From assembly GCF_007896845.1 (NCBI RefSeq), contig NZ_VOHS01000007.1, positions 186,001 to 250,000 of the forward strand: a stretch of 64,000 nucleotides of DNA, in the 5' to 3' direction. The notes beneath the pieces were generated by a model, which saw nothing but the letters and a program-made list of their open reading frames with translations, did no database searches and was not told the DNA's origin. Source of the stretch: Chitinophaga pinensis. GTDB taxonomy: Bacteria; Bacteroidota; Bacteroidia; Chitinophagales; Chitinophagaceae. This document shows positions 27,984-37,679 of this stretch, piece after piece. The translations under genes were made by a program, and so were the position numbers. How positions within the stretch are numbered: position 1 is the first letter of the stretch; each line of letters begins with the position of its first letter.

Positions 27984-29381
27984 TTACCAGCATACCCAGC
28001 CTTTGATTGTCTCCAGAAAATCCCTGTGCTGGTGCATGAAGCGCCAGAAAAGCCCATCCCATACCTGACACCAGTCCCCTTTCGGATAGTTGCTCATCTT
28101 CAGCACATAATTGCTGCTGCTGATATATGGTTTTGTGCTCATCAGTCCTCCATCAGCAAACTGACTCATCCCATATACATTGGGCACCATCACCCAGTCA
28201 TATGCGTCGATATATAATTCCATGAACCACTGATAAATGGCATCGGGATCCAGTTCGCAGAGTAACATAAAATTGCCCAATATCATGAGTCGTTCTATGT
28301 GATGCGTGTATCCGTGTCTGAGTAATTTATGAATGGTCTGGTCTATGGGAGGAATGCCGGTATCACCGGTATAAAAACTATCGGGCATTGGACGTTTGTG
28401 ATCCCAGAAATTAGTCGTGCGTTGCCTGCTGCCTTCCCTTCTGTACAGTATTCTGATAAACTCCCGCCAGCCGAGAATCTGCCTGATAAATCCTTCCAGT
28501 GAGTTCAGGGGTATTTTGTATGCAGGCGCCATGGTGATGGCTTTTTCCAATATCTGCATGGGCATCAGCAGACCGATATTCAAAGCCGGCGTCAACATGC
28601 TGTGATACAGGATGCTTTCCGTCTGAACGATCGCGTCTTCATAAATACCAAATTTATGGAAACGTTCTTCGATGAATTGTTCCAGCCAATGTTCTGCCTG
28701 TTGGTGTGTAACGGGATAGCGGCATGTTGCTGCATTTCCGGGGTTGTTTTTATAATGTGTCTGTACGTAGTCAATAGCTTCTTTTAAATACTTACCGGCT
28801 GAGGGGTAACGGATATCAGGAATACTTTCTCCTTTGGGGATCTTTTCCCGGTTATCTGCATCAAAGCTCCAGTGGCCGCCCACAGGTCCTTTGTGATCAA
28901 TGAGTATCTGATGGGTTTTGCGCTGGTGAATGTAGAAGTCCTGCATGAAATAGCGCTTCCGCTTGTCGAAGAAATCGGTCACCTCATCCGGACGATTGAT
29001 GAAACCGGGATTGGTGTAAATGCGGGGTACCATATTATGCTGTCTGCAGTATCTGTTGATACGTCGTTCCAGCAGATAATCGTCGGTTTCTGCATAGTGC
29101 AGTTCGTATACTTTTTTGCCGTGCAGCCATTTAATGAGTGCAGCTACTGTCGCATGTTTATCTGTGCTGTCGATGTAACTGACCTGATAACCCTTCTGCT
29201 CGAGGAAGTGCCGGTAATACTGCATACTGGCCCGGTGTAAGGTGAGCTTATGTTGGTGAAAAGGATATTGTGTGAAATAAAGCGCTTCTTCCACGAGGTA
29301 TACCTGTCTGCTTTTGTCCAGAGCCGGATGTTGTTTGTACAACTGGTGTGGAAATATCAATGTGACCGCTTCCTGTGACAT
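27984..29381 (-). CDS. Cryptochrome/photolyase-related flavoprotein (FeS-BCP clade) without the cluster cysteines
   Basis: A 465-residue member of the bacterial cryptochrome/(6-4) photolyase-related group (PhrB/CryB type). The N-terminal Rossmann domain (VTLIFPHQLYKQHPAL) would hold a ribolumazine antenna. The C-terminal helical FAD domain carries LGWREFIRILY, HHIERLMILGNFMLL, DAYDWVMVPNVYGMSQFADGG and STKPYISSSNYVLKMSNY. In 4Fe-4S members the next segment has YCxxC and ACPFN; here it reads YPKGDWCQVWDGLFWRF, so at least two ligands are gone. It may repair (6-4) lesions or sense light. The intact frame contrasts with its frameshifted neighbours. Confidence 0.86.
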   Translation of the reverse strand: MSQEAVTLIFPHQLYKQHPALDKSRQVYLVEEALYFTQYPFHQHKLTLHRASMQYYRHFLEQKGYQVSYIDSTDKHATVAALIKWLHGKKVYELHYAETDDYLLERRINRYCRQHNMVPRIYTNPGFINRPDEVTDFFDKRKRYFMQDFYIHQRKTHQILIDHKGPVGGHWSFDADNREKIPKGESIPDIRYPSAGKYLKEAIDYVQTHYKNNPGNAATCRYPVTHQQAEHWLEQFIEERFHKFGIYEDAIVQTESILYHSMLTPALNIGLLMPMQILEKAITMAPAYKIPLNSLEGFIRQILGWREFIRILYRREGSRQRTTNFWDHKRPMPDSFYTGDTGIPPIDQTIHKLLRHGYTHHIERLMILGNFMLLCELDPDAIYQWFMELYIDAYDWVMVPNVYGMSQFADGGLMSTKPYISSSNYVLKMSNYPKGDWCQVWDGLFWRFMHQHRDFLETIKGWVCW

Positions 29382-29537
29382 ATGGGGTTATTTAAAACAA
29401 GAGCAGCAAAGAACATACCCTTTCCCGATAGGGAGACAATCGCCAAAAAAATGTTAAAGTGGTCTCTTCATTTATGGAAAGAACGAATTTACTGCATCAT
29501 ACCGAAAACATTCATTTACCCTAAATTCTATTTTGCT

Positions 29538-30922
29538 ATGCAGTATGCCTTACTTTTCCTTGCAAGTTTATCAATACCTGTGTGGCTGAGCTCCGGTGTG
29601 GGGTTCTCCGGTCGTCGTACGGAGAAAATAGCTTCCGCGCTGACAGATGATAAAAGGTCATCGATTGGTATGTAAAGCCGGGTAACAATTGGGTATATCA
29701 GAATGGCAGCGGCGATTGCTATCTGTATGTCAATATCAAAAGTGGGGAAGGAGAGGCTACTAAACCAAGGGTGCCGCTGAATATATCACTGGTACTGGAC
29801 AGAAGTGGCTCTATGAGTGGTGAGAAGATCAGGTATGCCAGACAGGCGGCTAAGTTCCTGATAGACCAGCTGAATAGCGCAGATCATTTGTCGATCGTCA
29901 ACTATGATGACCGGGTAGAGGTGACAAGTCCCTCTCAGGCGGTTAAGAATAAAGAGGCCTTGAAAGCATCCATCGATAAGATCAACGACCGTGGTTCCAC
30001 TAATCTTAGCGGTGGTATGCTGGAAGGATATACACAAGTAAAAAGTACCCGCAAAGAGGGGTATGTGAACAGGGTACTGTTGCTGACAGACGGATTGGCC
30101 AATCAGGGGATTACCGATCCGCAGGCACTGAAAAGACTGGCAGAGAACAAGTATAAGGAGGAGGGGATTGCGTTATCCACATTTGGTGTGGGAGCGGACT
30201 ATAACGAAGACCTGCTGACCATGCTGGCTGAAAACGGAAGGGCGAACTATTACTTTATCGACAGTCCGGATAAGATCCCGCAGATATTCGCCAGTGAGTT
30301 AAAAGGGCTCTTAAGTGTAGTGGCACAGAACGCATGGGCGGAGATCAGTATTCCACAGGATATGGAATGTACTTATGTGTATGGTTATCCTTATGAAGTG
30401 AAGGGAGGGAAGGTACTGGTCCGTTTTAATGACCTCTATGCGAACGATGAAAAAGCCATCCTGATCAAGCTGAGAAGTAAAGGAACGTATACCACCAATC
30501 TGCGTTTTGATTGTACACTGGGTTATACAAATGTTTCCTCATTTGAACAGGTAAAAGAAAGCAAACCGGTGCAGATAAAGATCACCAACGATAAGGAACT
30601 GGTAGCAAAAGGAGAAGATAAGGAAGTACAGGAAATGCTGGCGCTGTTTGAATCTACCCAGAGCTTTGATGATATCATGGCCGATGTGGATAAAGGTGAG
30701 TACGATGCTGCCCGTAAAAAAGGACAGGCAGCCGTAAATGTGCTGAAGGAGAAGCAGCTGCGGTATAATTCTCCTAAACTACAGGAGCAGGTGACTAAAA
30801 TGTCATCATACGTACAACAGATGGATTCTGTACGGGTGATGCGGGAGTCTGATAAGAGTATGTATCAGAAGATGAATAAGTCTTCCAACTACAACGTGAA
30901 AAAGATGAAGAGTATTAAATAA
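29538..30922 (+). pseudogene. Exported vWA-domain protein with a -1 frameshift
   Basis: A von Willebrand factor A protein with a signal peptide (MQYALLFLASLSIPVW). The N-terminal frame runs into a stop after LTDDKRSSIGM. Restoring one A in the A-run at 29652-29655 gives LTDDKKVIDWYVKPG, which joins smoothly to YLYVNIKSGEGEATKPRVPLNISLVLDRSGSMSG. The vWA domain keeps the MIDAS motif DRSGSMSG, a TNLSGG loop and LLTDG. The tail is helical and Lys-rich. Repaired length is 461 residues. In Bacteroidota such proteins bind partners through a metal at the MIDAS site, but the partner here is unknown. The shorter frame from 29771 lacks the export signal. Confidence 0.82.
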
Positions 30923-30944
30923 TAACGGTCACCATCAATAAGAG

Positions 30945-30971
30945 AACGCCTGATCATTATGATCAGGCGTT
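30945..30971. terminator. Hairpin between convergent genes
   Basis: A 12-bp perfect stem (AACGCCTGATCA and complement) with a TTA loop and no long T-run. It lies between the vWA and DinB-fold genes. Confidence 0.6.
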
Positions 30972-31033
30972 GCTGTCTTATTTACTGTAGTGCTTAGTCT
31001 ACCATAACGAGCACCTACACGATAATACTTACT

Positions 31034-31546
31034 TTATGCTTTCTCCAGTACTTCGAATTGTTCATCTGCACTTGGACCATAGCTACCCGGAATCGGAACG
31101 TCCAGCAGGCGGAGGTATACACCTAATTGCGCTCTGTGGTGTACGATCTGGGAATAGCTGATACGGATGAATTCAGCTTTGGTGGATTTGCTATAGATAT
31201 CTTCACCATTTCTGAGGATCCATTGTTCATCCAGTTCAGGCAGCTGTGCTTTAGCCAGTCTTGCTTTTCCTGCAGCCAAAGTTTCTTCAAAATAGGCTAA
31301 TAATTCTTTTACGTTGTTGATCACTTTAGGATCGTAAGGAGCAGTAGCGAAGTCCAGTTCCTCTGTATCCAGCACCATGTTTACCCAACCCGGGAGTTCG
31401 CCGATGTGTGTAGCCAGTCTGATCACAGACATGCTCTTTGGGTGCGGCTGCCAGTTGAACTTGTCTTCAGGAATAATGGAAAGCATCTTACGGGTGGTTT
31501 GTGCTTCCTGTTCCATTTCTTTAAGGAGAGATTGAATGATTTCCAT
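31034..31546 (-). CDS. DinB-fold family protein
   Basis: A 170-residue four-helix DinB-superfamily protein. Conserved positions: NWQPHPKSMSVIRLATHIGELPGW (first His), and SYSQIVHHRAQLGVYLRLLDVPIPGSYGPSADE, the usual C-terminal signature with the metal-binding His pair. The start at 31546 gives MEIIQSLLKEMEQEA, the normal beginning; the frame is open 17 codons further but from a TTG without similarity. It is likely a metal-dependent thiol-transferase-type enzyme of unknown substrate. It reads in the same direction as the regulator upstream, 90 bp away. Confidence 0.83.
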   Translation of the reverse strand: MEIIQSLLKEMEQEAQTTRKMLSIIPEDKFNWQPHPKSMSVIRLATHIGELPGWVNMVLDTEELDFATAPYDPKVINNVKELLAYFEETLAAGKARLAKAQLPELDEQWILRNGEDIYSKSTKAEFIRISYSQIVHHRAQLGVYLRLLDVPIPGSYGPSADEQFEVLEKA

Positions 31547-31636
31547 GATTGCGTTGTTTTGTGATTCTGAAACAAAGTAACAGCTGCCTTGTGACAACCC
31601 TATGTCAGTAGCCTGTCAACAAACTGAAAATTTTTT

Positions 31637-34203
31637 CTAATCTACCAGCAACGCCTGATATTCTTTCTCAAAAGACTCTCCATAAATGTGTTCATATTCC
31701 TTTGCAAAACTGTTATAAACCGCTCTGGCGGCTGCATGTTGTCTGAGGGCAACCAGTGCCCTGCATTTAAACATGACAGCATCTTCGCTAAGCGGATCAA
31801 AGTTGAGGATGCTATTGGCGATAGCGATCAGTTGTCCGGGGCATATTTATGTGTATTCCTCTGCAGCTGGTGCAGGAAAAGGGTGGTAATACCGGTAGAG
31901 ATGTCTGACTTGAACTTATCCAGCCAACCGTATTCGGTTTCGGTCAGCAGGCCTCCCCGGGCAGTAAGGGTTACCAGTGTGGAGATCTGCTCGGGGATAT
32001 CGGTAGCTGCCTTTTCAAAGTACTGTAAGAGGTCAATGCTGACCTGTTCATCATTGAAATAGAGCAGCCATTTGTCGTTAACCTTTTCCAGTGTATAGGG
32101 GCCGACTTTGTCAAGAAGGTTCTTCAGTTTGACAATGTTGACAGAGCGGTTATTTCTGGCATCTTTTCCTGAGCGTCCGGGCCAGAGCACTTCATTGATC
32201 CTGTCAGATGTAATCCCTTTTTTGTCGGGTATGCTATGCAGCAGGAGGAGCAGGAACAGTTCTTTCAGCAGGGGACTGAATAAACGGGTGATATTATTGC
32301 CTTCATTGTCCAGTACGGTGAATTGTCCAAATAGAAAGATAGCTGGTCCGGCAGGAGAAGCGACAAGCGTTGTTTCGGTGAGGTCTTTACTGATCGTCAG
32401 CATAAGCGGTACCGGCGTGACTATTGTCTGATCAGCCGGAGGAGGAGTAGACATAGAGGGGCCCATGGTGCGTCGCATACTGAATAAGATACCCAGACAG
32501 AATAACACACCGATGCCTGTTGACAGCCATAATACCCAATGACTGGCAGGCGTGGTCTCCTCCGGTGCGACAAGCAGGGCCGGTGGGAAAGGATGGTATA
32601 AATACGGATCTGGGTAACATGATTTTCAGGGGTATATAATACAACAGCGATTAGTTTTTGTGCTTTTTCGTAGTAAAACAGCTCGGCTCTTGACCGGATA
32701 TCGAAATAGCGGAAGGGAATGGCGGATGCTAATGGTGTGTATGTTGGTTGGGTCAGGGAACCTTTGATCAGTTGCAGGGAAGACTGCATTTTGTCATTGG
32801 CGAAGGTCAGGGCATAATAGCTTTTTTCCTTTGTATCGATGACCATGGAGTTGCCGAAAGCAAAAGGGTGTTCAGGTGCCGGCAATTCATATATTTTTTT
32901 GAAAGCCCCTGTTTTTGCATCAAAAAGGTTCAGGTCATAGAGGTTGTGAGGATTGAGCAGTTGATCGCCATTGACGCTGCCCCGGCCACCGATGATATAA
33001 GCGGAATCGCCGGCTGCAGTCGTACCGAGCGCCGCCTGATAGCGGGGTGTGTAGGTATCCCCACTGGTATTGAGTAGCTGCCATTGGCCGGTGGCGATGT
33101 TGTATCGTTGTACCTGATTGGTGTAGCGGTAGTTGCCATAACCGCCTATGACATAGATGGCACTGTCAAAGCCGGCGTAGAACCGGTTGGCATGCCAATA
33201 CTTAGTAACGCTGTCATTGTCTACAGAGAGGTTCCATGTGTGATTGGCGGTGTTGTAGGTGCTGACCTTTTTCAGGTCGGTCAGGAAATTGTAGAGCCGA
33301 TTACCGCCAAAGACGGACTGATTTCCGGCAGGCAGACCATGCGCCTGTGTCAGACTATCCGCACGCAGGAGGTTTTTGTTACAGTCATAGCGGAACATGG
33401 TATCGCGGGCACAGATATATAAGACCACTTTCTTTATCGAAGGCGACACTGGCGTTGCCCATGGTGGTGAAGTCCGTTGCCTGTTGCCAGTTGCGATAGA
33501 CGTGCGCCAGCCAGATCGGATGGTCTATTTCGGCTACCTGCTGATGGATAATGTCGGTGTCTTTATTGCCGGTATACTGGCGTAAGGGCCAGTGGTGTAC
33601 GAGGGTCTCTTCCCGGTACAACTGAATGTCCCGTAGCCGCATAGGAGGGAGGTCAAAGGTCTGTGCCCGGTCATACCGGTTGGCGCCAAAATAGAGTCTC
33701 CATTCCTTTCCCGGTGTAAAATGCAGGGGGGCCTTGCCGACCACCTGACCGTTCATATGCAGGGTCAGGGAGTGCTGTAAATGATTCACATCCAATTGCA
33801 GCTGCTGCCAGTCATGAATGAAAGGAGCGGGTGCTGTCTTCAGGGAGATCCCTGAATATTCATCCCCGGCTATCAGTTCAAAGGACTGTGTACGGACATT
33901 ATATACGAGATCAATATGCTGGTCTTTTTCATCGGTGAGACGAAACACATATCCGAAGTAAGAGGCAATATTGGGAATAAAAGAGATGTCGAATCTGAGG
34001 CTGAATTGTTTTCCGGCAACGAAAGGCTTATCGGGAAACATGTTCATACCGGTCCTTGCATCCGGGTCTATATCCTTACTGGCGAATTCAAGTCCGTATT
34101 TTTCCTGGGCAAACAGCAACCCGGGCATTATAATTAACAATGCTAATAATGTGTATCTATGGAGGCGTTTCTTCAATAAAATATGTTCACCGGCAACCCA
34201 CAT
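31637..34203 (-). pseudogene. Membrane-spanning LamG/Kelch/winged-helix/BTAD regulator, three frameshifts
   Basis: One gene broken into four frames. N to C: signal sequence, LamG-like domain (LRFDISFIPNIASYFGY...LTLHMNGQVVG), Kelch propeller (SAIYVIGGYGNYRYTNQVQRY, DSAYIIGGRG), a membrane span (HWVLWLSTGIGVLFCLGILF), then a cytoplasmic OmpR-like winged helix with BTAD tail (IFLFGQFTVLDNEGNNITRLF, LWPGRSGKDARNNRSVNIVKLKNLL). Breaks: about 33415-33432 (one extra base, or two missing), about 32588-32598 (one missing) and the G-run 31838-31841 (one missing; restores YAPGQLIAIANSILN). Repaired length is about 855 residues. It is divergent from SusC of locus C and probably senses its glycan in the periplasm. 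Confidence 0.82.
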
Positions 34204-34454
34204 TGTTCCCTGTTTTGAGACAGCAAGTTATATTCTTTCTGCGCAACGTAGTGTTAACTTTTCTTTAACAGTGACTATTTGGCTAAACTATAAACGAATG
34301 TTATTCAGTCTATTAATGTGTTAACATACATAGATTAATAAGATTAGTCAACCCCGTTAATCCCCTGTTAATGCCCCTGTTTATACCCCAGACCTTCCTT
34401 TGCGGGACATTAACGCTATTTCCAATTATTACAAACAATCACAACAGAAACATC

Positions 34455-37400
34455 ATGAAAAGATGGTTATGCGTCCTCTTACTGACTTGTTGTGTTTTTA
34501 GCACTTATGCGCAATCGCGTATTGTTAAAGGCCGGGTCACTGACGAAACGGGGCAACCTGTGATCGGTGCAACAATTAAAGTATCGGGGACCACCAACGG
34601 GACGGGGACAGATGAAAAAGGTAATTTCCATCTGAACACAACTGACAAACCTGTGCTGATCTTCAGCTCTATCGGGTACAGAACAGACACTTTACCGGTT
34701 ACTACACAGTCAGACATTCATATGGTATTGCGTAGCAATGTAGCGGCGCTGAATGATGTGGTAGTAGTGGGGTATGGTACAACGAAAAAAGTAAACCTGA
34801 CCGGTGCTGTATCACAGGTATCCGGAAAGGTGCTGGAAAACCGTCCTATTCCTAACCTGAGTCAGGGCCTGCAGGGGGTAATTCCCAACCTGAATCTGGT
34901 GATGGGAGATGGTAAGCCGATCCAGTCGCCGGCATTTAATATCCGCGGTACGACTTCCATTGGTCAGGGAGGTAATGCCCTTGTACTGATCGATGGAGTA
35001 GAAGGTGATCCGAGTATGCTGAATCCGGCGGATGTGGCCAGTATCTCTGTACTGAAAGACGCTTCCTCAGCTGCTATTTATGGCGCCAGAGCAGCTTTTG
35101 GTGTAGTGCTGATCACCACCAAAACACCTGTTAAAGACAAACTGACGGTTAATTACTCTTCCAACTATTCTGTAAAGAAACCGACCACCGTACCTGATAT
35201 GGTGACCAATGGTTATGAGTATGCGAAGAACTTCAATGAGGCGTGGTCTGCCTGGAATGACTATTCCCAGACGCCGCAGAATATCAACAAAACCCAGAAA
35301 TTCTCACCTGCTTACCTCGAAGCACTGAAGGCGCACAACGATAATCCATCCCTGCCGAAGACGGAGCTGGACGGAGCGGTAACTATGTATATTATGGTAA
35401 TACGGATTGGTATGGCCTGTTGTACAAGAACCGCACAACCGCGATGGATCAGAACCTGTCTGTATCCGGAAGCAGTGGGAAAGCAAGTTATGCCGTATCC
35501 GGCCGTTACTACGGACAAGACGGTCTGTTCCGTTTTAACTCGGATGATTACAGCATGTACAACGTACGCGCTAAAGGTAATATCCAGCTGACCGACTGGT
35601 TACAGGTGTATAACAATACTGAATATTCCAGCAGGGAGTATCATAACCCCCTGAACGTTGGTGAAGGTGGTGGCATCTGGAGAAACATGGCGGATGAGGC
35701 GCATCCTTCTTCTATGTTGTTCAATCCAGATGGTACACTGACTTACACGGCGGCTTACACAGTAGGCGATTTTGTATATGGCAAGAACGGTATTGATTTC
35801 AACCGTGCGTTATTCCGTAATACAACTGGTTTCATTGCCAACGTATTCAAGAATAAGTTCAGACTCAGAGGAGACTTCACTTATCAGAGCATTGCAGATA
35901 AACAAAAACGTCTGCGTGTACAGGTGCCTTACAGTGCTGCGCCGGGCGTAGTAGCTTATGTGGGTACCGGTTACAATGACCTGATGATGAAAGACTCTAC
36001 CAACAGGTATTTTGCCTCCAACGTGTATGGTGAGTATGAAAATACTTTTGCCGGCGGTCATTACCTGAAGGTACTGGGAGGTTTCAACTATGAGCAGGCC
36101 ACTTATACCGGTCTGGCGGTAACAAGAAATGGTCTGATCTACAGTGATGCAAAAGACCTGAACCTTGCACTGGGTAGCAACATTGTTACTGCTGGTGGTT
36201 ATGAGAAATGGGCGATTCAGGGTGAGTTCTTCCGTGTGAACTATGGATACAAAGATCGTTACTTACTGGAGGTAAATGGCCGGTATGACGGTTCTTCCAA
36301 ATTTCCTTCCAATCAGCGTTATGCATTCTTCCCGTCTGTATCTGCAGGTTGGAGAGTATCGCAGGAATCTTTCTGGCATGTACCCTCTAAGATCATGTCT
36401 GACCTGAAGATCCGTGGTTCCTATGGTTCACTGGGTAATGGTAACATCAACTCTTATGCTTTTCAGGAGCAGTTCCTGATTGCGCAATCCGGTCGTGTTA
36501 TCAATGGTATCAGACCACAGACGACCAGTCAGCCGAATGTACTGCCAAATGGTCTTACATGGGAAACATCTACAACTACCAACGGTGGTATCGATATGGC
36601 ATTCCTGAACAGCCGTCTGACAGCGAGCGGAGATGTTTATCTGCGCAGAACGACAGACATGTTCACTGTAGGCCAGACATTGCCGGCGGTATTTGGTACA
36701 GATGTACCTAAGGGAAACTATGCTAACCTGAAGACTATCGGATGGGAAGCGACTATCTCATGGAGAGATCAGTTCAAACTGGCTGACAAACCTTTCCATT
36801 ATGGTATTACAGCGGTGATATCCGATTATACGGCGACTATCACAAAGTATAACAACACTAACAATAAGCTGTCTGATTATTATGCAGGTCAGAAGCTGGG
36901 AGAGATCTGGGGATATGAAAATGATGGCTACTGGACTGCACAGAATGTTGGTCAGGCGAAAGCTGCACAGGCTTTATTCAAAGCGTCCAACAGTGGTACA
37001 TGGTTACCGGGTGATATCAAATTCAAAGACCAGAATAATGATGGCGTCATAAACAATGGTGCAAATACTGTAGCTGATCATGGAGATATGAAGATCATCG
37101 GTAATTCTACACCACGTTACAGCTATGGCCTGACGCTGGATGCCAACTGGAATAATTTCTTCTTCAGCACTTTCTTCCAGGGTGTTGGTAAACAGGATTG
37201 GTGGCCGGGTGCAGAATCAGATGTATTCTGGGGACAGTACAACAGACCTTACAACTTTATGCCTAAGTCTCAGGTAGGAAAGATCTGGTCAGAGCAGAAC
37301 CCGGATGCATACTTCCCACGTTACCGTGGTTATATCGCGCAGAATGGCTCCGGTGTATTGAATGCAAAGCAATCCAAATATCTGCAGAACGCGGCTTATA

Positions 37401-37654
37401 TCCGTCTGAAGAATATTCAGGTAGGTTATAATCTGCCGAAGACATTTATCAGTCGTGCGAAATTGTCTGCAGCCCGTGTATTCCTTTCTGCAGAGAACCT
37501 GTGGGCACACTCTCCTATGTTTAAGGTAACAAAAGACCTAGATCCTGAGAGCATTGGCAGATCAGATACTGTCACTGATTCCGGTAACTCCGGTAATGGT
37601 AACAACTATCCTATCCTGAAGAGTATGACCCTTGGTCTGAATGTTACATTCTGA
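34455..37654 (+). pseudogene. SusC-like TonB-dependent receptor with a -1 frameshift (locus C)
   Basis: An outer-membrane transporter of 1066 residues when repaired. Signal peptide MKRWLCVLLLTCCVFSTYAQ, carboxypeptidase-D-like domain (GRVTDETGQPVIGATI), SusC signature NDVVVVGYGTTKK, plug (NALVLIDGVEGD, VLKDASSAAIYGARAAFGV), barrel ending LGLNVTF. The frame breaks at about 35373-35377: ACGGAGCGGT should be ACGGAAGCGGT, giving DGSGNYVYYGNTDWYGLLYKN. Downstream the right frame is open to the stop. No STN domain. As written the barrel cannot be joined to the plug. It could be a sequencing indel, since SusD and the EEP gene behind it are intact. Confidence 0.9.
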
Positions 37655-37679
37655 TAAATAACACAATCAAAAGATAGTA

